The notes: a model not told the origin generated them from the sequence alone. Shown: positions 27,940-37,342, counted from the stretch's first letter. The stretch: 64,000 nucleotides of DNA from Gammaproteobacteria bacterium (GCA_002711845.1 PASF01000008.1:286019-350018), one strand, 5' to 3'. Program-made: numbers and translations.

Positions 27940-30873
27940 ATGAGCCAAACGCCCACCCGGAGTCACGCCTCGTTCAAATGGCTGCGCAGCCAGAGTATCC
28001 CGTCGCTGCAGCTGGACATGCACGAATTCGAACATGAGCGTACCGGCGCCCGGCACTATCACCTGGCCGCCGACAACCCGGAGAACGTGTTTCTGGTCGC
28101 CCTGCGCACCCTGCCCATGGACTCCAGTGGCGTCGCTCATATCCTGGAACACACCGCGCTGTGCGGCAGCCAGCGCTACCCGGTGCGTGATCCGTTCTTC
28201 ATGATGATCCGGCGCTCGCTCAATACCTTCATGAACGCCTTTACCAGCAGCGACTGCACGGCTTATCCATTTGCCAGCAAAAATCGAAAAGACTTTGACA
28301 ATCTTCTGCAAGTCTATATGGATGCTGTGTTTTTCTCGAATCTGGACGAGTTGGACTTTGCCCAGGAAGGTCATCGCCTGGCCTTTGCCGAAGACGACAA
28401 TGCCGACAGTGACCTGACCTACAAGGGCGTGGTCTACAACGAAATGAAAGGCGCCATGAGTTCGGCCACCGCGCGTCTGTGGCAGAGCATGAGCAGCTAC
28501 CTGTTCCCAACCTCCACCTACCACTACAACAGTGGCGGCGAGCCCTCGCACATCCCGGATCTGAGCTATGATGACCTCAAGCATTTTTATCAGACCCATT
28601 ATCATCCCAGCAACGCCATCTTCATGACCTATGGCGACATCCCCGCCCATGAGCATCAGGCCAAGTTTGAAGCGCTGGCGCTGAAGCGTTTTGAGCGGCT
28701 GGACATCCATCTCAGCGCCAAGGACGAGAAACGCTACCTGGCACCGGTCAGAGTGCAGGAGAGTTATTCGGTGGATGTTGAAGACGGTGTTGAGGACAAA
28801 ACCCACGTGGTGCTGGCCTGGCTGCTGGGCAAAAGCACGGACCTGGAAGCGCTGTTCAAGGCACAGCTGTTGAGCGCGGTGTTGCTCGATAACAGTGCCA
28901 GCCCCTTGCTGGAGGCGCTGGAGACCACCGAGCTGGGCAAATCACCCTCTCCGCTGTGTGGCCTGGAAGACAGCAACCGTGAGATGAGTTTCCTGTGTGG
29001 CCTGGAAGGCTGCGCGCCCGATGCCGCCAACCAGGTCGAACAGATGATCCTCGACACCCTGACCCGGGTCGCCGAGGACGGCGTCGATGCCGACCAGGTG
29101 GAAGCCGCCCTGCACCAGCTGGAGCTGCACCAGCGCGAAATCGCCGGTGACAGCTACCCGTATGGGCTGCAGCTGATGATGGCCGGCCTGTCGACAGCGG
29201 TGCACCGGGGTGACCCGATCAAGCTGCTGGACATCGAGCCGGTGCTGGTGCAATTGCGCGAGGACATCAAGGACCCGGACTTCATACCCGGCCTGATCCG
29301 TGAGCTGATTCTCAACAACCCCCACCAGGTGGTGCTGACACTGACGCCGGATACCGAGATTGCCCGGCGAGAGGCCGAGGCGGAAGTCGCCCGCCTGCAG
29401 GCCATCAAAGCCAGCCTGAACGAGGCCGACAAGGCCCGCATCATTGATCAGAACCAGCGTCTGGCCCAGCGCCAGGTGCAGGAAGATGACCCGGACATTC
29501 TGCCCAGGATCGGCCTGGAGGATGTGCCCGCCGAGCTGCCGGTGATCCATTCCGAGCAGCTGCAGTGCGCCGGCGCCCCGCTGAGCTGGTACGCCCAGGG
29601 CACCAACGGCCTGTGTTACCAGCAGATCATCGTCGATCTGCCCAATCTGGACGAGGAACTGCTGGCCGTGCTGCCCTGGTACACCAGCTGCCTGGCCGAG
29701 CTGGGCGTAGGTGACAAAAGCTACGCCGAGGTGCAAGCCTGGCAGGCGGCCGTGTGTGGCGGTGTCAACTGCTACGCCAGTGTCCGCGCGACGTCCTACG
29801 ATGAACAGCAGAGCAAAGCCATTCTGGTGATGTCGAGCAAAGCGCTGACCGCCAAACAGGCAGAGATGACCGAGCTGCTGTACGACACCTTCTTCAACGT
29901 GCGCTTTGATGAAAGCAAACGCATCCGTGAGTTGCTGGAGCAGATCGCGGCGCGGCAACAGAGCAGCGTCACCGGTCGCGGTCACAGCCTGGCCGTCTCA
30001 CTGGCGTCCAGCGGCATGAGCCCCACGGCCCGGCTGAGTCACAAATTCTCCGGCCTGCAGGGGATCAAAACCCTGAAGGCCATGACCCGGCAGTTGAAAG
30101 ATGAGTCGTACATGGCGGCGCTGCTGGACAAACTGTCGCGCGTTCATGAACAGATCATCAAGGCGCCCCGCCGCTTCCTGCTGATCGCCGAGGAACCGCA
30201 TCGCGACACCCTGCTGGCGACCCTGGAGTCCACCTGGCGCCAGGCGCCGGCGGTGTCCGACGCCATCGAGCCGCTGCAACTGACGCCGACGCGCGAGGTG
30301 GTCAGAGAGCTGTGGACCACCAACACCCAGGTGCATTTCTGCGCCAAGGCCTACGCGACAGTACCCGGCGGTCACCCCGACCACCCCGCGCTGTCAGTGC
30401 TGGGTGGCTTCATGCGCAACTCGTTCCTGCACCGGGCGATTCGTGAACAGGGCGGCGCCTACGGTGCCAGCGCCGATCAGGACGGCGGCTCCGCCTCCTT
30501 CCGCTTTTTCTCCTACCGCGACCCGCGGCTGGCAGACACCCTTCGCGACTTCGACGCCGCCATCGACTGGGTGCTGCAGGAAGATCACCACGAACGGCTG
30601 GTCGAAGAAGCCATTCTGGGCGTCATCAGCAGCATGGACCGCTCGGTATCACCGGCCGGCGCCGCCAAACAGGACTATTACAACACCCTGTTCGGCCGCA
30701 CCCGCGAAGCCCGTATGGCCTTCCGCAAAGGCGTGCTGGCGGTCACCCTCGCCGACCTCAAACGCGTCTGCGCCCAGTACCTGAAACCCGAGAACGCCAG
30801 CATCGGCGTGGTGTCCAATACCCAACAGCAAGCCGTGGCCGACAAACTGTCCCTCAACGTCAACACCCTCTAA
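27940..30873 (+). CDS. M16C (insulinase/PreP-like) zinc metalloprotease
   Basis: The protein belongs to the M16C family of large clamshell zinc proteases that degrade short peptides. The inverted zinc motif is HILEH (His67, Glu70, His71), followed by the conserved RSLNTFMNAFTSSDCTAYPFAS segment and a downstream GVVYNEMKGAMS that holds the third ligand Glu. The whole 977 residues cover both M16 halves and the M16C linker. ATG 27940 has AGGA six bases upstream; ATG 27934 overlaps the rapA stop but is too near the same site. No signal peptide is seen, so it is probably cytoplasmic. It ends directly at REP copy R4. Confidence 0.92.
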   Translation: MSQTPTRSHASFKWLRSQSIPSLQLDMHEFEHERTGARHYHLAADNPENVFLVALRTLPMDSSGVAHILEHTALCGSQRYPVRDPFFMMIRRSLNTFMNAFTSSDCTAYPFASKNRKDFDNLLQVYMDAVFFSNLDELDFAQEGHRLAFAEDDNADSDLTYKGVVYNEMKGAMSSATARLWQSMSSYLFPTSTYHYNSGGEPSHIPDLSYDDLKHFYQTHYHPSNAIFMTYGDIPAHEHQAKFEALALKRFERLDIHLSAKDEKRYLAPVRVQESYSVDVEDGVEDKTHVVLAWLLGKSTDLEALFKAQLLSAVLLDNSASPLLEALETTELGKSPSPLCGLEDSNREMSFLCGLEGCAPDAANQVEQMILDTLTRVAEDGVDADQVEAALHQLELHQREIAGDSYPYGLQLMMAGLSTAVHRGDPIKLLDIEPVLVQLREDIKDPDFIPGLIRELILNNPHQVVLTLTPDTEIARREAEAEVARLQAIKASLNEADKARIIDQNQRLAQRQVQEDDPDILPRIGLEDVPAELPVIHSEQLQCAGAPLSWYAQGTNGLCYQQIIVDLPNLDEELLAVLPWYTSCLAELGVGDKSYAEVQAWQAAVCGGVNCYASVRATSYDEQQSKAILVMSSKALTAKQAEMTELLYDTFFNVRFDESKRIRELLEQIAARQQSSVTGRGHSLAVSLASSGMSPTARLSHKFSGLQGIKTLKAMTRQLKDESYMAALLDKLSRVHEQIIKAPRRFLLIAEEPHRDTLLATLESTWRQAPAVSDAIEPLQLTPTREVVRELWTTNTQVHFCAKAYATVPGGHPDHPALSVLGGFMRNSFLHRAIREQGGAYGASADQDGGSASFRFFSYRDPRLADTLRDFDAAIDWVLQEDHHERLVEEAILGVISSMDRSVSPAGAAKQDYYNTLFGRTREARMAFRKGVLAVTLADLKRVCAQYLKPENASIGVVSNTQQQAVADKLSLNVNTL

Positions 30874-30922
30874 AGTATGGGGACGGAGGCAATACTTATG
30901 GGGACGGAGGCAATACTTTTTG
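30874..30922. repeat. REP pair R4 (agtATGGGGAC type), two direct copies
   Basis: Two direct copies of TATGGGGACGGAGGCAATACTT start one base after the protease stop codon, with no inverse arm. Each copy still has short AGTAT/ATACT complementarity at its ends. The 130 bases to the terminator at 31055 hold a small inverted repeat (AAGTTC/GAACTT, 30943-30957) and nothing else I can name. Confidence 0.9.
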
Positions 30923-31054
30923 CCGTTTAAAAGATTTTTTTAAAGTTCTGGGAACTTCATACGAAACAGTGAGTCTGAGTAAGTGTAGGTAGATTGCAGA
31001 CAAAATTGTGGGTTTTGTTTCATTTATCTCTCCCTTGATAGTAGTATGACTCTG

Positions 31055-31084
31055 AGCCCGGCCTAACCCGCCGGGCTTTTTTTT
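31055..31084 (+). terminator. Rho-independent terminator after the rbgA-rapA-protease operon
   Basis: AGCCCGGC and GCCGGGCT form a strong stem around a short loop and are followed by a run of eight T on the plus strand. It is the first intrinsic terminator after the rbgA-rapA-M16 gene set and lies about 180 bases beyond the last stop. Confidence 0.88.
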
Positions 31085-31100
31085 GCGCTTACCTCCTGGC

Positions 31101-31421
31101 TCAGGCCACCAGCACGTTCAATAGCTGCACCACGAAGACCCCGACTGCAAGCGTCAATATCAAACTCAAAAAGGTTCCCATCAACAGGTACTCAGCCTTA
31201 GCGTGGTTGTCCGTGTCCTTGAACCTGTAAGCCGCCTTCAATACAAGAATGAATCCCACCGCCGCATACTGATCAAGCAGGATGAATGTGAGTATCAGTA
31301 TCCGCTCCATGTAACCAATCATGGCGCCGGCGCGTACCAGCGACCCATCCTCGTCAAATTGTTGAGCGGGGCTCCATTGCGCCAAAAACATTTTGATGAA
31401 CATTGAAGCGGGTTTTAACAA
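31101..31421 (-). CDS. Small membrane protein like the C-terminal half of SatD-partner (DUF3307) proteins
   Basis: The 106-residue product has two or three membrane segments: RILILTFILLDQYAAVGFILVLKA and YLLMGTFLSLILTLAVGVFVVQLL. The stretch ERxLIxxFxL...AAVGFIL-KAAYRF...KAEYLLMGT resembles the C-terminal part of DUF3307 membrane proteins that are usually encoded beside SatD. The N-terminal DUF3307 domain is missing. The frame is open upstream to 31484, where it meets a TGA. It encodes a further hydrophobic helix (IICIAYFLLL) but no ATG, GTG or TTG before the TTG at 31421. It is probably an N-terminally truncated gene, possibly not translated. Confidence 0.5.
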   Translation of the reverse strand: MLKPASMFIKMFLAQWSPAQQFDEDGSLVRAGAMIGYMERILILTFILLDQYAAVGFILVLKAAYRFKDTDNHAKAEYLLMGTFLSLILTLAVGVFVVQLLNVLVA

Positions 31422-31491
31422 CAGGAAATAGGCAATACAGATAATTAACGCGTCGGAAGAAAAAACCCAACTCCAGATCCAGCTTCAAGTG

Positions 31492-32133
31492 TCAGTCAGG
31501 TTTTTTGCCATAGGCCATCTCCGTTAACGTGGCCATATCCCGAATATACGCATCCACCAGATTCGCTTTGGCTCGCTGCAGCGTCAGTGTCACTGTCGGT
31601 CTGCTGACCCCCAACCTGTTTGCTACTTTTTGCTGGGAGTCTCTGTGACTTAAATAATCCGAAAGGATTTCGGCCTCGCGTGCTGTCCAGCCGTTGACAA
31701 TATCGTCGATGAAAAGAGCAGCCAGGGCAGCCGCAGTCTGAAAGCCCACCATGTTTTTGCCCACAATGATGCCCAGACGATTTTTGCCGAGGCTATCCAG
31801 GCAGCGTCCCGAATTGGCGTGAACCGTGCTGTTATCGCCCACCTTGACACCGCTGTTCACGCCCAATGCGATGGCGATGCGTGCATCCCAGCGCTCAGTG
31901 CTGCCAGGGCTCGCTGCGATCAGCCTTGCACGTATCTGAAGTACCGCCTCATATGCGTCAGTAGCATTGGGTATCGTTAACTGGAACCCGTCACCGCGGT
32001 AAACGCTGGTATGGGCTCCATAGCTTCCTCTCATTGCCGCCAGACTCTCATCCAATCGGTGACGAAATGCGTCCGGCTGCGCTACGCCAGTCGAATTCAC
32101 GAGGTCTCCGGTAATCACTGCTAACAAAGGCAT
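31492..32133 (-). CDS. SatD family protein with C-terminal helix-turn-helix
   Basis: The 213-residue protein opens LLAVITGDLVNSTG and contains SVYRGDGFQL and a GVNSGVKVGDNS segment, the SatD family pattern. The last 70 residues (DYLSHRDSQQKVANRLGVSRPTVTLTLQRAKANLV) form a clear helix-turn-helix. SatD was named in a streptococcal acid-tolerance operon; its molecular function is not settled. Three TAGGCTAC half-sites lie just upstream, which suggests autoregulation. No good ribosome binding site precedes the ATG at 32133. A membrane-protein remnant follows immediately. Confidence 0.82.
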   Translation of the reverse strand: MPLLAVITGDLVNSTGVAQPDAFRHRLDESLAAMRGSYGAHTSVYRGDGFQLTIPNATDAYEAVLQIRARLIAASPGSTERWDARIAIALGVNSGVKVGDNSTVHANSGRCLDSLGKNRLGIIVGKNMVGFQTAAALAALFIDDIVNGWTAREAEILSDYLSHRDSQQKVANRLGVSRPTVTLTLQRAKANLVDAYIRDMATLTEMAYGKKPD

Positions 32134-32165
32134 ACAATGTAATTCAACAAAAACATAGCATTAAT

Positions 32166-32241
32166 GTAGCCTAATTAATAAACAAAGTAAATTAGTATCT
32201 TATATAGGCTACATATACAAATAGTAGCATTTATAGGCTAC
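32166..32241. promoter_or_regulatory. Candidate SatD operator: three TAGGCTAC sites
   Basis: TAGGCTAC occurs at 32205-32212 and 32234-32241, and its inverse GTAGCCTA at 32166-32173, in an AT-rich stretch between satD (minus) and a small plus-strand ORF. The outer bases (TATA before, AT or TTAT after) are partly shared. The 29-base spacing of the two direct copies places them nearly three helical turns apart. Binding is inferred from position only. Confidence 0.5.
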
Positions 32242-32336
32242 TTATATCCAAATCACCTTGCATTGGCCGCCGCCACCGCTAAAATAGCGCACAAGCCATC
32301 AAATCAGGCCATGAAGATTCCAGAGGAGCGTTTCAC

Positions 32337-32486
32337 ATGTCAGATAAATTCGCCGAAATAGTCAAAGAAAAAATGGCCGAGATCAAGAAGCAGCGCGATC
32401 AGGATAACGGCAAAACGGCACCGGAGATCAGGATCAACCGCGAACCGGAAGCCGGGAACAAAACCGACAAACCAGTACAGCACTGA
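32337..32486 (+). CDS. Small hypothetical protein, 49 residues
   Basis: A short ORF MSDKFAEIVKEKMAEIKKQ...DKPVQH has AGAGGAG eight bases before the ATG, a strong site. The product is highly charged, with a helical N-terminal half and a Pro/Asn-rich C-terminal half, and has no Cys or membrane segment. It is probably a real small cytoplasmic protein. I do not recognise the family. It is convergent with the DUF2235 gene. Confidence 0.55.
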   Translation: MSDKFAEIVKEKMAEIKKQRDQDNGKTAPEIRINREPEAGNKTDKPVQH

Positions 32487-32563
32487 TTTACAGCCGCCAC
32501 ATAATTCATCGAATAATCCGGATCGGTTTAAAACACCACTTTAAACCAAACCGGTTTAATCCA

Positions 32564-33625
32564 TCAGCCTGCCACGTTCCCCGGCGCCTCCTCCGGCCGG
32601 CTCGGTGCCCGCCAGCGCCGGAATACACTCGGGTGAATGGCCTCCCCTAACGCCCCGGTACCAATCTTGCGTAACCGCGGCATGCCGGTGAGCGGGGTTT
32701 TGTACATCGCAGACAGGGAGTCGCGCAGCTCACCAAACACATTCGCATCAATGCGCTGCTTCAGATAATGCGGGTCAAGCACCAGACCGTGTCGGCCAGC
32801 CGCCTCCAGCATCCACAACAACGCCTGATCGGACAGCCCGGCATCGGCATACCCGCCGCCGACATTGGAGTGTACCCCGGCGAACCAGACCTGCTCGACG
32901 GTTTCGCATTGTGGTGGGCACGGCGGCTGCCACAGCGACGGCTCAAAGGGCGCGCGCTGTTCATTGATGGCCAGCGCATGATAGGCATGCCGCACATTGT
33001 CACCCAGGCAGACATCATGAAAACTGTGCCTTGAGCGGGTCAGCCAGCCCAGCGGCCCCTTGGTGGGCAGCCCCATGGCGCCCACCGTGTCCCAGACCCC
33101 GAGAAAATGGACATCGCCGGGTAACGACTGGTATTTCGCCCGGAACGCCTGTCCCGCCCGGTGACGTTTGTCAGCATCATGGATGCGATACACCTGCGCG
33201 GCCTCATCAGCGATGGCCATGGCCTGCTGTTGCCGTGACTGCCGATCTCCAGCGCTCGCGCCCTGTTCACGGCAAGGCGGGATCCCGCACACCGACAGCA
33301 TGCCCGCCAGGCTGCGCACGGTAAACGCGCCGCGACTGAACCCGAACAGAAACAATCGATCATCCGGCCGGTACTCGGTCAGCAGCCAGGCATAGGCCTT
33401 GCGCATATTGCCAAACAGCCCGTTGCCGGCCATGCCTCCCCACAACTTGTCGACCAGGCCGTCGGTACCCACGCCGGTATCGTAGTACCGCAACTGCTCA
33501 ACCTGCGGCGCCTTGTTCAGCACCGCCCGCACCGCTTTGACCACATTGCTCGGCACCTGCCGCTGCCGATCGACCTGATCGGGTTTGTTCCAGGTGCCAT
33601 CGGCACCGATCACGATGTTGCGCAC
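32564..33625 (-). CDS. DUF2235 alpha/beta-hydrolase (Tle1-like phospholipase fold)
   Basis: DUF2235 proteins are alpha/beta hydrolases; some are type VI phospholipase effectors. The start is GTG 33625 (VRNIVIGADGTWNKPD) with GGGAG eight bases upstream. The longer frame from 33841 runs through a REP palindrome and is rejected. The 353-residue product shows ADGTWN near the start, YYDTGVGTD, the nucleophile elbow GFSRGAF (Ser97), WDTVGAMG and the late GVHSNVGGGYAD. No immunity gene or VgrG is adjacent, so an effector role is not supported. No signal peptide. Confidence 0.85.
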   Translation of the reverse strand: MRNIVIGADGTWNKPDQVDRQRQVPSNVVKAVRAVLNKAPQVEQLRYYDTGVGTDGLVDKLWGGMAGNGLFGNMRKAYAWLLTEYRPDDRLFLFGFSRGAFTVRSLAGMLSVCGIPPCREQGASAGDRQSRQQQAMAIADEAAQVYRIHDADKRHRAGQAFRAKYQSLPGDVHFLGVWDTVGAMGLPTKGPLGWLTRSRHSFHDVCLGDNVRHAYHALAINEQRAPFEPSLWQPPCPPQCETVEQVWFAGVHSNVGGGYADAGLSDQALLWMLEAAGRHGLVLDPHYLKQRIDANVFGELRDSLSAMYKTPLTGMPRLRKIGTGALGEAIHPSVFRRWRAPSRPEEAPGNVAG

Positions 33626-33674
33626 AACAAAAGCTCCCTTTTCTCCTGTTGTAGACCATTTTTGTGAGGAAAGC

Positions 33675-33753
33675 GAAAGAATGGGGACGGAGGGGAAAGA
33701 ATGGGGACGGAGGCAATACTTTGAAAAAGTATTGCCTCCGTCCCCATTCTTTT
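33675..33753. repeat. REP R5 (agaATGGGGAC type)
   Basis: One direct partial copy (AGAATGGGGACGGAGG) precedes a complete palindrome with core GGGGACGGAGGCAATACTTT, centre ACTTTGAAAAAGT, and complementary AAAGAAT/ATTCTTT flanks. It lies 50 bases upstream of the DUF2235 start, inside the divergent spacer to the TonB receptor. The remaining 33754-34119 has no gene that I can support. Confidence 0.92.
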
Positions 33754-34119
33754 TGGCACTGTTGTGGCCCGTGCGCACCAGCCGGGGGCGGGCCAGGGGG
33801 CAAAACCGCCGGCACTGAATGTGTGCGTGTGCCATGGCCAAAAAGACGCAAGTGCAACATAAAAGTGCTTATCTGCTGACAGCGGTCTTAGCGGCGATGG
33901 GTGGCACACACACTTTTTCGTTAGTTAATAAAATATTGACGAATAAGTGACAACATCACCCTACCTCATCGTGACCTGTGTTTTCATGCCCTGATTTTGC
34001 GCATCAATCCAGCCCTCAACGTTGGCACGGAAAATGCGGATATCACTGCGAAGGTTTACCAATGCTTCATTCCAGATACGCATTGCACTAAAACAATATC
34101 GCACTGATGAGGACATACC

Positions 34120-37100
34120 ATGCCAGCCCACGACAGCAGAAAAAGACTTCCGCACAAAGCCAATCTACTCTCCGCCGCTATCTCCATGGCCTTGTTTCCG
34201 ATGACGTCGTCATTGTACGCGCAGGACGGCGCGGACCAGCCGACCCTGGAAGAGGTTGTTGTCACAGGGTCACGTATCACACGCTTTGAAGGTGACTACT
34301 CAGCCCCCGTTCTGTCGCTCGGCGCCGAACAGCTGGAGCAGTCCGGTGCCACCAATATCGAAGACTTCATCAGTGAAGTAGGCGCGCTGGTGGGCTCCTC
34401 AGGTTCGTACGAAACCCAGGGCACCGACGGCGGCTCGCAGGTCGGGGTTAACGCACTGAACCTGCGTAACCTCGGCAACAACCGTACCCTCACCCTGGTC
34501 AATGGCCGGCGCCACGTCAGCGCCCTGGCCACCGGCGAGCCACTGGTCGACACCAACACCATCCCCATCGCGCTGATCGAACGGGTCGACGTACTGACCG
34601 GGGGTGCGTCCGCGGTCTACGGTGCCGATGCCGTATCTGGCGCCGTCAACTTTGTATTAAAAGACGACTTCGAGGGTGTCGCCGTGCGCACCCAGGGCGG
34701 CATGTCTGACGAAGGCGACGCCGAAGACTTTTTTGCCTCCTTTGTGTTCGGCACCAACTTTGACGGCGGCCGCGGCAACATCACCTCCAGCTATGAATTC
34801 CGCAAGCAGGAAAGGCTGGAGACCAAAGATCGCGAGTACGGCATTTTTGGCCGTCAGTATCTGAGAAACAATCCCGACGAATACGGCCAGGCCGACGACC
34901 CCAACGTACCGGATCGCACACTGACCCCACCCGGGGCGCGCAACTTTACCTACACCGCCCCGGACGGTCGCTATGACATTCTGGGCACCAACCGGGCCAC
35001 CGGCGAAGTGCTCACCTACCCGTCGTCCATCGCCCTGTCCGCCGACGGCACGCCGTTTGAAGTTGGGCGACAGACCTCCGGTTTTGCACACCTGGGCGGC
35101 GACGGTACGCCAACCGCCTACTTTTCATCCTCACTGATTCCCGAACTGGAAACACATTCCTTCAACGTCAACGGCCGTTATGACCTGACCGAAAACCATA
35201 CCGCATTCACCGAGTTCAAGTTTGTGCGCACCGACGCCGTCAATCCGCGCAGCTCCTCATTTACCACCGTACTTGAGCTCAGCCTTGACAACCCGTTCAT
35301 TCCAGATGCGTTCAACGACGTGCTGGCCACCATTGATGACCCCAGCATCAACCTGGCGCGCGACGACCTGGAGATGCGCTCGCTGAACGACAATACCCGG
35401 GACACCACGCGCCTGGTCGCCGGCTTCCGAGGTGAGCTCACCGACTGGCTGCGTTACGAAGCCTCCGCCAACTACGGCATTACCGACGTCACCGCCCGGC
35501 TCAGCAATCAGCGCCTGGAAGACCGCTACTTTGCCGCCCTGGACGCCGTCACCGACCCGGCCACCGGCCAGCCCACCTGCCGCTCCAACCTTGACCCGTC
35601 AGCCGTGCCAGCGCACGACTCAGTCGTATCACCCTGGAACCCCGGGGTCTGGGGCGACGCGGCCAACATGACCTTTACCCCCGGGCCCAACAGCGGTTGC
35701 CAGCCCTTCAACCCGTTCCTTGACGGGACGCAATATTACTTCACACCCGGCCAGATCAATCCGAACGACCCCAATGGAGCGGCGCAGGCCTTCATCACCA
35801 ACGCCGGCGTGCCCATCGTCAGCAAGGGTGAAGCCGAACAGACGGTTGTCAACGCATTCCTGTCAGGTGACAGCTCCGGCCTGGGCCTCACATTGCCCGC
35901 CGGCGCCATTGATTTTGTGTTCGGCGGCGAGTACCGCGAGGAAAAAATAGCCAATACACCCGACCGTGTGCGCAGCAACCCCAACGGCCTGACGCCGCTG
36001 GATTTCACCCGGCCCACCAGTTCCTCCTATGACGTCGCCGAAGCGTTCACCGAAGTCTCAGTGCCGGTCTTTCAGGACCTGGGCCCCTTCATGCAGAGCC
36101 TGCGCGTGGACGGTGCGTTCCGTTATTCCGACTGGTCCACCATCGGTGAAACCACCGCCTACAGTTTTGGTCTGAACTGGGCACTGAACGACAGCGTCAT
36201 CGTACGTGGCTCGCTGGGTGAATCCGTGCGCGCACCCAATCTGGCCGAACTGTTCGAACCCGACAACCAGTCCTCGTTCCGCCCCGACGACCCCTGTGAG
36301 GCCGCCAACCTGAATTCACAGACCGCCAACACCGTCGCCAACTGCCGCGCTGAACTGACCGCGCTGGGCCTCGACCCCAATGCCTTTGTGTCTGCCTCAC
36401 CGGTGGGCCGTCCAGGTGTGCGCGGTGGCAACCCCGGGCTGATGGAAGAAACCAGCAATACCCAGACCCTCGGTGTGGTCTACACACCCCAGTGGATGCC
36501 GGGCCTGGTCGCGGCCGTGGACTGGTGGGAAATTGACATGTCACAGGGCGTGCTCTACCCCAGCGACGATGAAATTGTCGAGCGCTGCTACGACCAGCCA
36601 ACCACCGACAACGCCTTCTGCGAACTGTTTAGCCGCTCAACCACCGGCGCGCTGGTCGGGGTCATCGTCGACCTGGAGCAACGTCCGGTCAACGTCAGCA
36701 ACCTGTACACCTCGGGTGTCGATTTCAGTCTCAGCTATCCCGTGGACCTGAACAACCTGGGCACACTGTCACTGTCGTTTAACGGGACCTATCTCGACTC
36801 GCTGCGCACCCAGCCCACGGTTGAACCCAGGCAGATCGAAGAAGCCGGCCTGGTGGATACGCTGCTCGGCGAACAGGCCCCCGAATGGGTCGCCAACCTG
36901 AGTGCCAACTGGCTGCGCGGGCCGTTGTCGGTGACCTACCGCTTCCGCTACCAGAGCGCGCTGAACATCTTTCAGGAAGAGCAACTTCAGCGCCAGCCGG
37001 ATCTGTCCGATTTCCTGCAGACCAGCGAAGTCTCGGTGCACGATATTCAGGGCAGCTACAACTTCAGCAATGGCTTTGAAGTGTACGGTGGGGTCAATAA

Positions 37101-37224
37101 CATCACCAAACAGGAGCCCGACCCCAGCTACCTGAATCTGCCGGTCGGGCCTCGAGGGCGTGTTGCCTATCTGGGCGTGTCGGCTGATTTCCAGAGCCTG
37201 AGCAACCTCAACCCGTTCCGATAG
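34120..37224 (+). CDS. TonB-dependent outer-membrane receptor
   Basis: TonB-dependent receptors import scarce ligands using proton-motive force. The 1034-residue product has a long N-terminal signal region ending SSLYAQ near residue 36, then a TonB-box/plug start (TLEEVVVTGSRI). The plug domain includes NLRNLGNNRTLTLVNGRR and VYGADAVSGAVNFVL, and the barrel ends DFQSLSNLNPFR. GAGG lies seven bases before the ATG. The type resembles receptors of oligosaccharide or peptide uptake loci in marine bacteria, but no ligand can be inferred. A TPR-sulfotransferase and a gamma-glutamyltransferase follow on the same strand. Confidence 0.94.
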   Translation: MPAHDSRKRLPHKANLLSAAISMALFPMTSSLYAQDGADQPTLEEVVVTGSRITRFEGDYSAPVLSLGAEQLEQSGATNIEDFISEVGALVGSSGSYETQGTDGGSQVGVNALNLRNLGNNRTLTLVNGRRHVSALATGEPLVDTNTIPIALIERVDVLTGGASAVYGADAVSGAVNFVLKDDFEGVAVRTQGGMSDEGDAEDFFASFVFGTNFDGGRGNITSSYEFRKQERLETKDREYGIFGRQYLRNNPDEYGQADDPNVPDRTLTPPGARNFTYTAPDGRYDILGTNRATGEVLTYPSSIALSADGTPFEVGRQTSGFAHLGGDGTPTAYFSSSLIPELETHSFNVNGRYDLTENHTAFTEFKFVRTDAVNPRSSSFTTVLELSLDNPFIPDAFNDVLATIDDPSINLARDDLEMRSLNDNTRDTTRLVAGFRGELTDWLRYEASANYGITDVTARLSNQRLEDRYFAALDAVTDPATGQPTCRSNLDPSAVPAHDSVVSPWNPGVWGDAANMTFTPGPNSGCQPFNPFLDGTQYYFTPGQINPNDPNGAAQAFITNAGVPIVSKGEAEQTVVNAFLSGDSSGLGLTLPAGAIDFVFGGEYREEKIANTPDRVRSNPNGLTPLDFTRPTSSSYDVAEAFTEVSVPVFQDLGPFMQSLRVDGAFRYSDWSTIGETTAYSFGLNWALNDSVIVRGSLGESVRAPNLAELFEPDNQSSFRPDDPCEAANLNSQTANTVANCRAELTALGLDPNAFVSASPVGRPGVRGGNPGLMEETSNTQTLGVVYTPQWMPGLVAAVDWWEIDMSQGVLYPSDDEIVERCYDQPTTDNAFCELFSRSTTGALVGVIVDLEQRPVNVSNLYTSGVDFSLSYPVDLNNLGTLSLSFNGTYLDSLRTQPTVEPRQIEEAGLVDTLLGEQAPEWVANLSANWLRGPLSVTYRFRYQSALNIFQEEQLQRQPDLSDFLQTSEVSVHDIQGSYNFSNGFEVYGGVNNITKQEPDPSYLNLPVGPRGRVAYLGVSADFQSLSNLNPFR

Positions 37225-37270
37225 ACGCCAGCCGCCGGACGTGTAAAATGACAGGGCTTTTAAGGACCAT

Positions 37271-37342
37271 GTGATTGCGAAGAACTCGGTGATAACGAAC
37301 AACCACGTGATGACAAGCAACCCTGTGATAACCCGGCTGCAT
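37271..37342 (+). repeat. 18-bp tandem array at the sulfotransferase start (GTGATAAC units)
   Basis: Units begin at 37271, 37289, 37307 and 37325, an exact 18-base period. The consensus is GTGATAACNANCAACCNN; the last unit keeps only GTGATAACC. The first unit carries the GTG start codon, so each unit offers an in-frame GTG or ATG. Confidence 0.82.

Noticed and set aside
30920..31055. Possible small RNA ahead of the terminator
   Set aside because: A terminator and a small hairpin exist, but no promoter is convincing, so it may be just a 3' untranslated region.
32564..33625. Type VI secretion effector island
   Set aside because: DUF2235 alone is not enough; no VgrG, PAAR, Tss or immunity gene is adjacent.
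33626..33841. N-terminal extension of the DUF2235 protein
   Set aside because: It translates a REP palindrome (reads KYCLRPHSF, as in other frames across the same repeat); GTG 33625 has a proper ribosome site.
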